A DNA stretch of 64,000 nt from assembly GCA_020634235.1 (NCBI GenBank), contig JACKCB010000006.1, positions 1 through 64,000 of the forward strand. Direction: 5' to 3'. Both the position numbers and the translations under genes were made by a program. This stretch comes from Ardenticatenaceae bacterium (lineage in GTDB: Bacteria > Chloroflexota > Anaerolineae > Promineifilales > Promineifilaceae). Of this stretch, positions 1 through 8,395 are shown piece after piece (within the stretch, counting starts at the first letter, position 1; each line of letters begins with the position of its first letter). The notes beneath the pieces were generated by a model. It made no database searches, had not been told where the DNA came from, and saw only the letters and a program-made list of their open reading frames with translations.

Positions 1-20
1 CACTGGCCTGAGGATCTCGT

Positions 21-1214
21 ATGACAGTCACCCCAGCGGTCAGCCCGCACTACGTGCGCGGCATCAAGAACATCCTGGGTTACTGGCAAACCCAGACACA
101 GCAGGTACGCGATGACGACCTGCCCGGCCTGAACCGCGTCCACGCCAACCTGCTGCGCTTTGTGCAGCATGGCCTGGTGGTCAACGAGACGCTCCCCTTT
201 GCGGCGCAGCTCATGCTGCAACTGCTGCCCTTCATCGAACGGGGTGGACATTGGGACACCTGGCTGCCCATGTACGAGCGCGCGCTAACTGAGGGCCGGG
301 CGCTGTCACCCCAGACTTCCCACCAGCTGTGGCTGCAACGTGGCACCCTATACCGTTTCCGCGGCGATCTGACGCAGGCCGTCCAGGCCCACCGGCGGGC
401 CCGCACCCTGGCCAGACGGCTGGATGACCGGCTAGCCGTGGCCCAGGCCGATTTCCAACTTGCCGAGGATTACCGCATTTTGCGCCAGCTAGACCGGGCC
501 ACGGTGCGCTGCACTGTCGTCTTGCAGTCCTTGGGGGCGCATGACCAGGCCCGGCCGGTGCAAGCCAGTGTTTATAACACGCTGGGCATCATTGCCATGG
601 AAGAAGGGCGCTACGAAGAGGCACGCGACTGGTATGTGTCGGCCGTGGCGCTGTGGCACACACTGGGCGAACCCACTCAGCAGGCGCGCTGCCTCCGGAA
701 TCTGGCCATCCTGGCCCGGCAGCAGGCGGCCTATGACCAGGCGTTGGTTCATTACCAAGAGGCGCTGGCCCTGCTGCAAGACACCAGCAACCATATCGAC
801 CGCTGCCGCGTTTATCTGTCGTTGGGCAGCTTGTATGATGCCTGGGGGATGCCGGACAAGGCAGAAGAAAATCTGCGCGCAGCTGAAGCGCTGAGCCGGC
901 AAGGGGAGATCGACTACCAACTGCGGGGCAATATCCTGCACAATTTGGGCAATATCGCCCTGAAGGCTGGCCGGCTGGCTGAAGCGGAGGTGGCGCTGCG
1001 GCGCGCGCAAACGGTTTGGCGGCAAACGGGTGAACGGCTTTACCTGGCCAACAGCGTGGGGGTGCTGGGTGAAACGTTGGCGGCCCAGGGCCAGTTGGCG
1101 GCCGCGGATGATTGCTATCAGGAGGCGCTAACGCTGCTGCAGGCCTTTCCGGATAGCCCGCTGGCGCAGCGCTGGACGGCTTATTTCCAGGCCCAGCGCG
1201 CCGGGCTGGGCTAA
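21..1214 (+). CDS. Tetratricopeptide-repeat protein
   Basis: A 397-residue protein made almost entirely of amphipathic helix pairs of the TPR type from about residue 85 to 390. Recurrent signatures such as A-x-x-x-Y-N-T-L-G-I-I-A, R-N-L-A-I-L-A-R-Q and H-N-L-G-N-I-A are spaced about 40 residues apart. Such arrays are protein-interaction scaffolds. In Chloroflexota they often form the sensor half of large signalling ATPases or regulators, but here there is no DNA-binding or nucleotide-binding domain, signal peptide or membrane segment. The start is chosen because an in-frame TGA lies 12 bases upstream and GAGGA precedes the ATG. The upstream neighbour is outside the window, so a role within its operon cannot be judged. 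The fold is clear; the function is unknown. Confidence 0.8.
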   Translation: MTVTPAVSPHYVRGIKNILGYWQTQTQQVRDDDLPGLNRVHANLLRFVQHGLVVNETLPFAAQLMLQLLPFIERGGHWDTWLPMYERALTEGRALSPQTSHQLWLQRGTLYRFRGDLTQAVQAHRRARTLARRLDDRLAVAQADFQLAEDYRILRQLDRATVRCTVVLQSLGAHDQARPVQASVYNTLGIIAMEEGRYEEARDWYVSAVALWHTLGEPTQQARCLRNLAILARQQAAYDQALVHYQEALALLQDTSNHIDRCRVYLSLGSLYDAWGMPDKAEENLRAAEALSRQGEIDYQLRGNILHNLGNIALKAGRLAEAEVALRRAQTVWRQTGERLYLANSVGVLGETLAAQGQLAAADDCYQEALTLLQAFPDSPLAQRWTAYFQAQRAGLG

Positions 1215-1286
1215 AGGTTCCCCGGCCGGGGCAAGGCCACCCCACGGAGATGGGGCAGCCCCTGCCCGGCGTGCTCCTGTTGGCTC

Positions 1287-1445
1287 CTATTGATCGATTA
1301 CCAGCGTGCAGGCATTCCCGGCCGGGATATCCACACAATCACCATCGGTGCCCTGACCGGGGCCAAACGGCCCGGCGAGCAGCAAAACCAGCGCCAATGC
1401 GGCCAGCAGATTGGCCAGCCGCGCGAATACAGTTTGATTGAGCAT
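1287..1445 (-). CDS. Small secreted or membrane-anchored peptide, 52 aa
   Basis: A short gene with an excellent ribosome binding site (AGGAGGAAGGTG directly before the ATG). The 52-residue product starts with about eleven residues carrying one Arg (M-L-N-Q-T-V-F-A-R-L). A hydrophobic stretch rich in Leu and Ala follows (about residues 10-26), then a short polar tail with two Cys (C37, C46) and a C-P-A-G-N-type turn encoded by a CCCGGCCGGG palindrome. The hydrophobic stretch could be a signal peptide or a single membrane anchor, and the two Cys could form a disulphide outside the cell. It converges with the upstream TPR gene. I do not recognise a family. The strong Shine-Dalgarno sequence is the main support. 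Confidence 0.55.
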   Translation of the reverse strand: MLNQTVFARLANLLAALALVLLLAGPFGPGQGTDGDCVDIPAGNACTLVIDQ

Positions 1446-1703
1446 TCACCTTCCTCCTAAACCGTTCAGGAGGCTCCAGGCATGGCGCGCCAGGGCCAGC
1501 AGACCCTTCCCAGGAATGCTCAATGAGCCAGTTGTTCAAGTACAGGTTGATCAGAAAAACGACCTGACTCTTACTTTAATGAAAAGAAGGGGTGGTGACG
1601 TGTTGTCCGGTTGCGATTTCGTGCGCGGGCGTGCTGTTGGCGATCCCGGCCGGGATCGCCCCACTGCCAGCCTGCCCCGGCTGCCGGGTGCGATGGCCCA
1701 ACA

Positions 1704-2012
1704 ATGAACAATCCACCAGAGAAAAAGGGGAACCCACCCACCAACACCCGCCGCGAACGCCGGCAAGCCGAGCGCAAATACTTGCTGCTGGTTCTTTTTG
1801 GTCTGGTGGTTGTGGGTGGGGGGCTAATTGCCCTGGTCTTTGGCCCGCCGGCGCTGCTGACTGCGCTGCCCTGCTTGCTGGGTGGGGTGGTGCTGATAGT
1901 TTCCCCCTGGCTCTTGCTAACCGCCCTGGAAAAATGGCGCGAACGCGCGGAAGCCGCCGCCTGGGCCGCGGCCAGGGACGAGGCCAGCGCGGAGCGGGAG
2001 GCCGATCCGTAG
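1704..2012 (+). CDS. Small two-helix membrane protein
   Basis: A 102-residue protein. The N-terminal 30 residues are polar and basic (N-T-R-R-E-R-R-Q-A-E-R-K). Two closely spaced hydrophobic helices follow (about 31-52 and 54-72, with G-G-G and P-P-A-L-L between them), then an Arg/Glu/Ala-rich amphipathic tail. By the positive-inside rule both termini face the cytoplasm. I chose the ATG at 1704 because the longer reading frame upstream has coding-atypical, Arg/Pro-rich sequence. No strong Shine-Dalgarno is visible. It converges with the SPFH gene, 15 bases away. No function is recognised. Confidence 0.6.
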   Translation: MNNPPEKKGNPPTNTRRERRQAERKYLLLVLFGLVVVGGGLIALVFGPPALLTALPCLLGGVVLIVSPWLLLTALEKWRERAEAAAWAAARDEASAEREADP

Positions 2013-2027
2013 CGTGGGTTTGTGGGG

Positions 2028-3227
2028 TTAGGGCTGGACGTCCTCTTCGTTTTCCCCGGTCTCCCCGGCCGGGGAGACCGGGGTGTCTTGCAAGATATCG
2101 CGCACCAGGAAGGCGCGGGTGATATCGTTGGCATCGCCCAATTGCAGCATGGCGCGGGTGTTACCGGCCAGCGAACGGGCCACCTCCAGGCGGGCTAATT
2201 CACGTTCCCAGGCCCACGCCTGCGGGTATTTGTTGATTCGCCGCTCTTTGCGGGCCAGGCGAAATTCCTCCGTTTCCGCTTCCATTTCTTCCACAAGGCG
2301 GCGCATCTCCGCTTTTTGCAGGGTTATCCGCAAGATCTCCTTCTCTCGCTCTACCTGGGCCAGGATACGCTGAAAGGAGAGGGCGTCCTCATCTTTCTGC
2401 CGGCGGATAGCCAGGGCTTGGGCTTCTTGCTGCTCCGCTTGCTGCAAAATGGCCAACTGCCGCATTTCTTGCGAGCGCATGAACTCAATCGGGGGCTGGG
2501 CAAAGGTGACCTTGATCTTCATGACCTTCACCCCATAGGTCGCCATGTCCATATTGAGCGATTCTAGAATGTGGTTGATGTTGGCATCTCTCAGGTCCAT
2601 GACCTGGTGGGAGGTGATGGTGCGGGTGAAGGCGCGCAGGGTGTCCTGGCAAACGGCCTGCAAGACCTGGTCGAAATCGTTGGCGGAGATATTGAAGACG
2701 AATTGGTAAGGATCGTAAATATGGAAGGTGAAGAGGGTGTCTATGTTGGCGCGCACGTCGTCGCTGGTGGGTGCTTCTACCACCGGCACGTCGAAGGGGA
2801 TTTCGCGCTGCGTTACGAGGTGGGAGACGATGATCCAGGGGGGCAAGATGTGTAAGCCTGGTTCAACGGTCCGCACGAAACGGCCGCCACGGGTTAACAG
2901 GGCTTTGGCCCCTTCAGGGATGCGCACGAGAAAGGCGCGATAGATGCCCAAGATGAGGAGAATGGGGCCGATGAGAAAGGCCAGCGTGATGAGGGATGGC
3001 TGGCGTAACAGGATGCCCAGGACAACGCCGCCCACCAAGAGGCTGAGGGCCATGATGACCAGTTCGTTACGAATGCGGAATGCCTGGGTGGGAATCAGGA
3101 TGATGGGCAGTTTCCCGTTTTCGTCACGGGTGGTGAAGGCCATGGCCGCGTCTTCTAAAGGAACGCGAATCTGGGTTAGCTGCGCAAAACTGACAAACTC
3201 GTTGGACAAAGGGTCTGCGAAGTCCAT
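2028..3227 (-). CDS. SPFH/Band 7 (prohibitin-like) membrane protein
   Basis: A 399-residue protein of the stomatin/prohibitin/flotillin superfamily. An N-terminal cytosolic stretch is followed by two adjacent hydrophobic helices (about residues 45-95). The SPFH domain comes next, recognisable by R-I-P-E-G-A-K-A-L-L-T-R, P-F-D-V-P-V-V-E-A-P-T-S-D and the conserved V-R-A-N-I-D-T-L-F-T. A long charged coiled coil follows (about 230-340, with Q-E-M-R-Q-L-A-I-L-Q-Q-A-E-Q-Q-E-A), as in flotillins. Such proteins form large ring assemblies on membranes and act as scaffolds for proteases or transporters. The start at 3227 follows CAGGAGTTTAAC, a good binding site, so I prefer it to the ATG 18 bases upstream. 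It is cotranscribed with the PerM-type gene, 25 bases upstream. Confidence 0.85.
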   Translation of the reverse strand: MDFADPLSNEFVSFAQLTQIRVPLEDAAMAFTTRDENGKLPIILIPTQAFRIRNELVIMALSLLVGGVVLGILLRQPSLITLAFLIGPILLILGIYRAFLVRIPEGAKALLTRGGRFVRTVEPGLHILPPWIIVSHLVTQREIPFDVPVVEAPTSDDVRANIDTLFTFHIYDPYQFVFNISANDFDQVLQAVCQDTLRAFTRTITSHQVMDLRDANINHILESLNMDMATYGVKVMKIKVTFAQPPIEFMRSQEMRQLAILQQAEQQEAQALAIRRQKDEDALSFQRILAQVEREKEILRITLQKAEMRRLVEEMEAETEEFRLARKERRINKYPQAWAWERELARLEVARSLAGNTRAMLQLGDANDITRAFLVRDILQDTPVSPAGETGENEEDVQP

Positions 3228-3252
3228 GTTAAACTCCTGAGGCATTGTTTTG

Positions 3253-4593
3253 TTATTCTGGTTTTTGGGGGCGGCGGTCGGCTTTGGCGGCCCGGCCGTG
3301 CCGGTAGGCTAAGGGGAGTTGGGGAGAGGAAAGGCGCCGATTTGGCACGGGTGAGCGGGATGGCTTGGTCTTGGGTAGAGGTTCGCCAGGCAGCAACCCA
3401 GCCGGGCGTGGCGGTTCGCTGAAACGGCCATACACATACAAAAACAGGTCGCGTAGAACGGTGGTTACTGGCGCGGCCAAAAACACCCACAAGAAGCCCA
3501 GGCCACTTAACGCCACAATCACAATGATCAACAACGCCGGGTGCACGCCAGCCGCAACCTGCTTACGGACCCGCCGTTCAGCCGTCATCCGTAAGAGCTG
3601 CTCCACCGCCAGGTACAGCCCCAAGAGAATTAGCATCTCGGTGGTATTAAACAATGTCAACCGCGTTAACAAAATCATCAGGATAACAATAATTGGACCA
3701 ACGGTGGGGACGAGTTGCATGAGACCGGCAAAAGAAGCGGCCCCAAATTTAAACGTCGTGTTCAGCAGATCCAGGCTATCCAACAAGAGCAGGCCGGCGT
3801 AGACAAATATCGTCACAAATAAGGCTAACACCAGCAACCCTTCCACAAAGGCGCGGAAAGAGCGGTCGAAAATTCGCCAGACAGCCAGGATATCGGGCAT
3901 CCAGGCCGACGGCAGCAGGCGCTGCAGCGCCCTGGCCCCCGCCTGCTGATCCCTTAACACCAGCAGCAGCCACGCCGGCACAGCCAGGAAACCGAGGATA
4001 AAACCAAGCGTGTTCAAGAGGCTCAATACCCCAGAAAAAACCAATTCCACCAGTTGCGCATTGTACATCTCAAGGTTATTGCGCAAACGCGCCGAAAGCT
4101 GGGTGAGTATCTCGTTGATGGCATCGCGCAAGGGGGCCGGCAACCCGGTCAGGGAGTCATTGACTTGCCCAATAAGGAGGTCAACTTCCTCCTGGTGGGG
4201 CAAGTTTTGGTAGACAAAAAAGGCTTGCCGCCCCAAGACGGTCACCCCAGCGTACACAACCAGCCCCAGCAGGGCCAGCAGGGTTAACAGGGCGAGGGTG
4301 ACCGCGAAAACACGGGGCATGAATCTGTCTAGCCAGTTGGTGAATGGCAGCAGCGCATAGGCCACAACGCTGCCGATGAGGAACGGCAGCAGCGCTGGCC
4401 AGGTTCCCCAGACCAGCCAGGCAATGCTCCCTAGAGCGCTGAGGATTAGGGCCAGACGCACCACGGAAGCGGGCGTGGTGCTTTTTAGACGCAGGCCCAG
4501 GTGGCGCCATGTCTGGCGCGCAGCCGCGGCCGATTCGGCCCACTTTTCTTGTTCGGGGTCCGTGTCGTCCAGTTCTGTCAACTTAACTTTCAT
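3253..4593 (-). CDS. AI-2E/PerM family transporter
   Basis: A 446-residue polytopic membrane protein of the AI-2E (PerM/YdiK) family, which includes putative permeases and Na+/H+ antiporter-like proteins. The usual layout is visible: paired N-terminal helices (about 50-110), a large soluble region with amphipathic helices (about 115-215), then a helical C-terminal half. That half contains the family signature around P-T-V-G-P-I-I-V-I-L and G-L-Y-L-A-V-E-Q-L-L, with an extra C-terminal basic tail. The family is usually about 350 residues. The extra length lies in a charged N-terminus and a Pro/Arg-rich C-terminus. No LuxS is present in this window, so a quorum-signal role is not implied. The start is chosen at the ATG before K-V-K-L-T, since upstream codons run into a repeat. 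Confidence 0.85.
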   Translation of the reverse strand: MKVKLTELDDTDPEQEKWAESAAAARQTWRHLGLRLKSTTPASVVRLALILSALGSIAWLVWGTWPALLPFLIGSVVAYALLPFTNWLDRFMPRVFAVTLALLTLLALLGLVVYAGVTVLGRQAFFVYQNLPHQEEVDLLIGQVNDSLTGLPAPLRDAINEILTQLSARLRNNLEMYNAQLVELVFSGVLSLLNTLGFILGFLAVPAWLLLVLRDQQAGARALQRLLPSAWMPDILAVWRIFDRSFRAFVEGLLVLALFVTIFVYAGLLLLDSLDLLNTTFKFGAASFAGLMQLVPTVGPIIVILMILLTRLTLFNTTEMLILLGLYLAVEQLLRMTAERRVRKQVAAGVHPALLIIVIVALSGLGFLWVFLAAPVTTVLRDLFLYVYGRFSEPPRPAGLLPGEPLPKTKPSRSPVPNRRLSSPQLPLAYRHGRAAKADRRPQKPE

Positions 4594-4673
4594 AGCGGCA
4601 AATTCATCTCTTGTGGCTGTGGGGGGATGGGTGGAATGCTTCCAACTGAATTTCTGGGCTCTGGCGACAAGTA

Positions 4674-4733
4674 GATTTGTCAACTTTCTCCCTGGAAGCA
4701 GATGTACTCTCAAGCCGCAAAGGTTGACAAATC
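4674..4733. repeat. Inverted repeat upstream of the PerM gene
   Basis: Arms GATTTGTCAAC (4674-4684) and GTTGACAAATC (4723-4733) are exact reverse complements separated by 38 bases. Adjacent bases also partly pair (CTTT/AAAG). This looks like a mobile REP-type or folded RNA element rather than a protein-binding site, because the arms are far apart. Confidence 0.55.
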
Positions 4734-4734
4734 T

Positions 4735-4760
4735 CTCTGGCAGAACAAAAACTGCCAGAG
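4735..4760. repeat. Perfect 9-bp hairpin next to the preceding inverted repeat
   Basis: CTCTGGCAG (4735-4743) and CTGCCAGAG (4752-4760) pair perfectly around an 8-base A-rich loop. It lies between the ABC pseudogene and the PerM gene. It could stop transcripts, although no clear T-run follows on either strand. It forms one composite repeat with the 4674-4733 element. Confidence 0.5.
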
Positions 4761-4840
4761 TCCTGTGAATTTTATCATTACGCCGTTTAAAAGGGTAATG
4801 CAAGTTGGGCTGTGCCAGGGTTGTAGGGGGGCGGGGGGCA

Positions 4841-5470
4841 GGAACTGCCGCTCGTACAGCCGGTGGTAAACGCCATGCCGGGTTAGCAGGCTGTCGTGCG
4901 TCCCTTGCTCCACAATCCGGCCGTGGTCAATAACGCAGATCAGGTCTGCATTGGGGATGGTGCTCAGGCGGTGGGCGATGACAATGGCTGTGTGGCCGCT
5001 GAGAAGCCGATCTAGCGCCGCCTGAATGAGCGATTCGGTCACCGTGTCTACGCTGGCCGTGGCCTCGTCCAGGATGAAGATGCGCGGGTTGGCCAGCACG
5101 GCGCGGGCAATGCAAATGATAGCGGCCACGCTGGCCCGCGTTTTGCGGAAGGCGACCTACGCCTGGCGGGCGAAGAAGAAGGTGGCCAGGGCCATTAGCG
5201 ATAGGATGCCAAAGGCGAGCAGGGCCAGCCCGGGGTTCATGGAGAACCTGACGATGATGGCGCCCACCAGCACCACTAGGTCGCCGATGATGTTGCGGTC
5301 GTGGTAGCTGAGGGAGAGGGCTTGCAGGTGGCGGAATAGCTGGCTGCGCAGGGTGGCCAGTACGCGCTGGCCCACCCAGGAGAGCAGGTGGCCCTGTCCC
5401 CAGCTGCTGAGGAAGAGGCCCAGGAAGGCCAGGGCTGTGAGGAGGGCGATGCGATTTAACCCGGCCGGGT
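4841..5470 (-). pseudogene. Decayed ABC-exporter fragment
   Basis: Nucleotide sequence clearly homologous to the intact exporter gene at 8508-10337 but reduced to about a third of its length. It retains part of the membrane domain (Q-R-V-L-A-T-L-R-S-Q-L-F) and the C-terminal nucleotide-binding end (I-L-D-E-A-T-A-S-V-D-T, then the H-loop I-A-H-R-L-S-T). Compared with the intact gene, one 78-bp segment is missing between copies of GCCGATGA. About 855 bp is missing between copies of AATGA, removing Walker A and the signature motif. A CAG-to-TAG change also breaks the frame (near 5157). The homology ends at a CCCGGCCGGG palindrome (5460-5469), next to the VOC gene. It cannot make a working transporter. 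Confidence 0.9.
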
Positions 5471-5482
5471 TGGCGAAGGGTT

Positions 5483-6115
5483 TCAGGCGCGGGGATCGGT
5501 GTGGGACCCCGGCCGGGGCGCTTCGGCGCGGCGGGCATAGGGGTCTTTGGCCTGGCGGTCGCCAGACAGGGAGCGCGTGGTGCGTTGGGTCAACTGCTCA
5601 ATGGCATCGGCCAGGTGTTCGTCGGTGATGTTGTAATCGCCGCGGGCCTGGCGGATGAGGTGGGCTTCTAGCAGCACTTCCGCCTCGCTGACCCCGGCCG
5701 GGGGTTGAAACTTGTAGCAGGCCAGTTCCACCAGCAGCCCCAATGGGTCACGAAAATAGATGGAGTCCATAAAGCCGCGGTCCACCTCGCCCGAATTGGG
5801 GATGCCCCGCTCGGCCAGCCGCTTCACGGCCTGCGAATAAGTGGCCCGCGACACGTTGAAGGCGATGTGCTGCAAGCTGCCAATGGCCTCCGGCGGTGGG
5901 GCGGGGTCGGGGCGGCGGCTTTCGTGGGTGAAGACGGTGATCAGGCGGCCGTCGCCGGGGTCGAAGTAAAGGTGATTTTCCTCGGGCACATCCAGATTGG
6001 GCTGCTCAAAAATCATGGGCATGCCCAACACGCCCTCCCAAAAATCAATCGAAGTCTGGCGGTCTGCGCCGATAAAGGTGATGTGATGGACGCCCTGGGT
6101 CTGTAATTTGCGCAT
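5483..6115 (-). CDS. VOC (glyoxalase/dioxygenase superfamily) protein
   Basis: A 210-residue protein with two beta-alpha-beta-beta-beta modules of the vicinal-oxygen-chelate superfamily. Module one starts at V-H-H-I-T-F-I-G (His10/His11). Module two starts at L-Q-H-I-A-F-N-V and ends at L-V-E-L-A-C-Y. The His, His and Glu at the canonical positions suggest a metal centre. It is the last gene of the MarR-dioxygenase-hydrolase group, so it probably handles quinones, catechols or another electrophile. The binding site GGAGGAACTC precedes the ATG. The C-terminal tail (Arg/Pro-rich, after about residue 185) runs into the pseudogene boundary and may be a recent, non-native extension. Confidence 0.8.
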   Translation of the reverse strand: MRKLQTQGVHHITFIGADRQTSIDFWEGVLGMPMIFEQPNLDVPEENHLYFDPGDGRLITVFTHESRRPDPAPPPEAIGSLQHIAFNVSRATYSQAVKRLAERGIPNSGEVDRGFMDSIYFRDPLGLLVELACYKFQPPAGVSEAEVLLEAHLIRQARGDYNITDEHLADAIEQLTQRTTRSLSGDRQAKDPYARRAEAPRPGSHTDPRA

Positions 6116-6165
6116 GAGTTCCTCCGCGGGTTGCTGGCCGCCGCCGGGTTGTTTACGGTGGCCGG

Positions 6166-6828
6166 TTACTGGTTGTGGTTCAGCAGGCCGGCGACGAGTG
6201 CCTGGGCCTGGTCAATTTCGGCCTGGATGATGGTGTGACCCATCTGGGGGTAGATTTGCTGGTTGACCTGTGCGCCGAGCCGGGTGAGGACGTCGGCGGT
6301 CTCTTGTACGCGGCTGAGCGGGATGTGGGAATCGTTGTCGCTGCAACCGATAAAGACGGGGGTGCCGGCCAGGCTGCCGGGGTAATTGCGCGGGGTCCCG
6401 GCCGGGCCGATAACCCCACCGCTGAAGAGCAGCAGCCCGCCATAGCGGCGTGGCTGCCGGGCCGCAAATTCGGCGGCCAGGCAGGCCCCCTGCGAAAAGC
6501 CACCCAGGATAATGCGCCCGGCCGGGATGCCGGCCGCCTCTACCTGGGTCACTAACTCGCCCACCGCCTGCAAGGCGGAGGAAAGCCACGGCTCATTTTG
6601 GGCCAGTGGTGACAAGAAGCTGTAGGGATACCAACTGTGGCCGGCGGCCTGCGGGGCCAGGACGGCCAATCCGGGGTGGGCGAAGTAGGGGGCCAGCTCC
6701 AAGATGCTGGCCGCCGTCGCGCCGCGCCCATGCAGCAGGATCATGGCCGCCTGGGCGTCGTTGAGCGGGCTTCCGGCCGGGGTCACCGGCCCACCCTGGT
6801 GCAATGTCTGTCGTGCTGTGCTGTTCAT
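6166..6828 (-). CDS. Alpha/beta hydrolase, phospholipase/carboxylesterase family (MhqD-like)
   Basis: A 220-residue serine hydrolase. The oxyanion-hole motif L-L-H-G-R-G lies at residues 31-36. The nucleophile elbow G-G-F-S-Q-G places Ser112. The acid is Asp164 or Asp166 in C-S-D-N-D-S-H-I-P, and the catalytic His is H198 in M-G-H-T-I. Size and motifs match the carboxylesterase/YpfH/MhqD group. In Bacillus the mhqNOD operon pairs such a hydrolase with a ring-cleaving dioxygenase under the MarR-type repressor MhqR. The same three families are adjacent here, which supports a role in removing thiol-reactive quinone or aromatic products. It has no signal peptide, so it is cytosolic. GGACAACAGG precedes the ATG. 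Confidence 0.85.
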   Translation of the reverse strand: MNSTARQTLHQGGPVTPAGSPLNDAQAAMILLHGRGATAASILELAPYFAHPGLAVLAPQAAGHSWYPYSFLSPLAQNEPWLSSALQAVGELVTQVEAAGIPAGRIILGGFSQGACLAAEFAARQPRRYGGLLLFSGGVIGPAGTPRNYPGSLAGTPVFIGCSDNDSHIPLSRVQETADVLTRLGAQVNQQIYPQMGHTIIQAEIDQAQALVAGLLNHNQ

Positions 6829-6900
6829 CCTGTTGTCCTATTGGCCGGGGATGCGCTGCGCGCTGTGTCACGCGCCGGGCAGCCCCAGAAACTTTGCGAA

Positions 6901-7854
6901 TTATGGGGTATGCATGACGTCCCTGGCCAACGGCGGCAGCGCCGCCTCAATCTCGGCCCGCTGTGGTTCCAGCCAGGGGGGCAGCTTCAGGCTGCGGCCC
7001 AGGTCGGCAATTGGCTCGTCGTAGTAAAAGCCGGGGGCATCGGTGGCCACCTCGAAGAGGACGCCGCCGGGGGCGCGGAAGTAAATGGAATGGAAGTACT
7101 GCCGGTCCTGCACCGGGGTCACGTTGTGGCCGGCCTGGCGCAGTTGGCGCTGGTAAGCCAGTTGTTCGCTGTCGTCGACGGTGCGGAAGGCGATGTGATG
7201 GATGGAGCCGACGCCAAAGCGCCCGGCCGGGGCGCCCGGCCGGTGCAGCAAATCGACATACAGCCCCACGTCGTTGGAAGCGGCCTGGTAACGGCTGCGC
7301 GCCCCTTCCTGGCCCACCCGTTGGTAGCCCAGTTGGTCGGTGAGCAGCCGGGCCGTGCCTTCGACCTCGGCCAGCCACAGCGTGACGCCGTGGAAGCCCA
7401 GCAGTGCCTGCCCGGCCGGGACTGGCCCGCCGGCCCAGTGGCGAATGGTGGCCGGGCCAGCGGCGGTGATCAGCTCTAGCCGCATGCCGTCCGGGTCCTG
7501 GAAGGGGAGGACTGTCTGGCCAAAGCGGGTGGCCGGCTCGCCCACGGTGACGCCGTGGGTGGCCAGGCGCTGCTGCCAGTAGGTTTCGCTCCCGGCCGGG
7601 ATGGTGTAAGCCACCGCGCTCGTCTCGCCGTTGCCCAGCACGCCGCGGCGCATGTGCCGCCAGGGGAAGAAGGTCATGATGGTCCCCGGCGTGCCGATTT
7701 CATCACCGTAGTAGAGGTGGTAGGTGCCGGGGTCGTCAAAATTGACGGTGGTCTTCACCAGCCGCTGCCCCAGCACGGTCTCGTAAAAGGCCAGGTTGCG
7801 CTGCGGGTCGCCGGCGACGGCGGTGATGTGGTGTAAGCCCTGGATAGGTTGCAT
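6901..7854 (-). CDS. Ring-cleaving dioxygenase, VOC type (MhqO-like)
   Basis: A 317-residue two-domain VOC enzyme similar to the MhqO/MhqA family of hydroquinone- or catechol-type extradiol dioxygenases. The first domain begins G-L-H-H-I-T-A-V (metal ligand His8 or His9). The second has S-I-H-H-I-A-F-R (His219/His220) and V-L-F-E-V-A (Glu268), giving the 2-His-1-carboxylate set. Length is typical for the family. AGAGGAAACATC precedes the start codon. It lies between a MarR regulator and a hydrolase, all on one strand with gaps of 51 and 72 bases, which is the usual arrangement of quinone-resistance operons. The exact substrate cannot be told from sequence. Confidence 0.88.
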   Translation of the reverse strand: MQPIQGLHHITAVAGDPQRNLAFYETVLGQRLVKTTVNFDDPGTYHLYYGDEIGTPGTIMTFFPWRHMRRGVLGNGETSAVAYTIPAGSETYWQQRLATHGVTVGEPATRFGQTVLPFQDPDGMRLELITAAGPATIRHWAGGPVPAGQALLGFHGVTLWLAEVEGTARLLTDQLGYQRVGQEGARSRYQAASNDVGLYVDLLHRPGAPAGRFGVGSIHHIAFRTVDDSEQLAYQRQLRQAGHNVTPVQDRQYFHSIYFRAPGGVLFEVATDAPGFYYDEPIADLGRSLKLPPWLEPQRAEIEAALPPLARDVMHTP

Positions 7855-7905
7855 GATGTTTCCTCTTGAAGCTGGCTGAGAAGGGAGGCTGCTTTGTGAC
7901 TCCCC

Positions 7906-8361
7906 TCACGTTTCTTGTTGGGCCAGGCCAAGGCGACGGCAAAGGTCGCCTAGTTGGGCCTGTTCTTCTGGGGTGAGCGGGGCGAAGGCGGCCACGACGC
8001 CGGCCACGTGGCCGGGCATGAGGTCGGCGATGAGATCGCGCCCGGCCGGGGTCAGTTGAATATCGATACAGCGCCGGTCGTCGGCCCGCCGCTGCCGCTG
8101 CACCAGCCCGCGCTTCACCAGGTTGTCGATGACCAGGGTCAGGTTGCCGCTGCTCTTCAGAATCTTCTCGGCCAGTTGGCCGGGCTGCAGCGGCCCCAGG
8201 TGGTAAAGCGCCTCCAGCACGCCAAACTGGCTGATGGTCAGGTGGGCTGCCTTCAGATGGTCGTTGATGCGCTGGCCCACCGCTTCTGCGGCCCGCGATA
8301 GTTTGATGTAGCTGTTCAGCGCGCTTTGTTCGGCCGGCGTGCCTTGATAATGTGTGCCCAT
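7906..8361 (-). CDS. MarR-family transcriptional regulator (MhqR-like)
   Basis: A 151-residue winged-helix regulator. The dimerisation helices flank a central HTH (L-T-I-S-Q-F-G-V-L-E-A-L and L-A-E-K-I-L-K-S-S-G-N-L-T-L-V-I-D) and the wing D-D-R-R-C-I-D-I-Q-L-T, which is the MarR hallmark D-x-R. I use the ATG at 8361, preceded by AAAGGA, because sequence upstream of it forms an AT-rich inverted repeat that is probably the operator. It heads the dioxygenase/hydrolase/VOC group. By analogy with MhqR and QsrR it would be a repressor released by quinones or other electrophiles. No Cys residue stands out near the N-terminus, as oxidation-sensing members often have, so ligand binding is equally possible. 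Confidence 0.88.
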   Translation of the reverse strand: MGTHYQGTPAEQSALNSYIKLSRAAEAVGQRINDHLKAAHLTISQFGVLEALYHLGPLQPGQLAEKILKSSGNLTLVIDNLVKRGLVQRQRRADDRRCIDIQLTPAGRDLIADLMPGHVAGVVAAFAPLTPEEQAQLGDLCRRLGLAQQET

Positions 8362-8366
8362 AGTCC

Positions 8367-8395
8367 TTTCGATATTAAATAGTTTGATGTCGAAA
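8367..8395. promoter_or_regulatory. Candidate MarR operator: inverted repeat in the promoter
   Basis: TTTCGATAT (8367-8375) and ATGTCGAAA (8387-8395) match as reverse complements at 8 of 9 bases, with an 11-base AT-rich spacer. It sits immediately upstream of the MarR start codon, in one of the few AT-rich spots of the region. Position and symmetry fit autoregulation by the MarR protein. The sequence is seen directly; the role is inferred. Confidence 0.5.

Noticed and set aside
3253..4593. An autoinducer-2 quorum-sensing function from the family name AI-2E
   Set aside because: Most members of this family have other roles, and no LuxS or other signalling gene is in the window.
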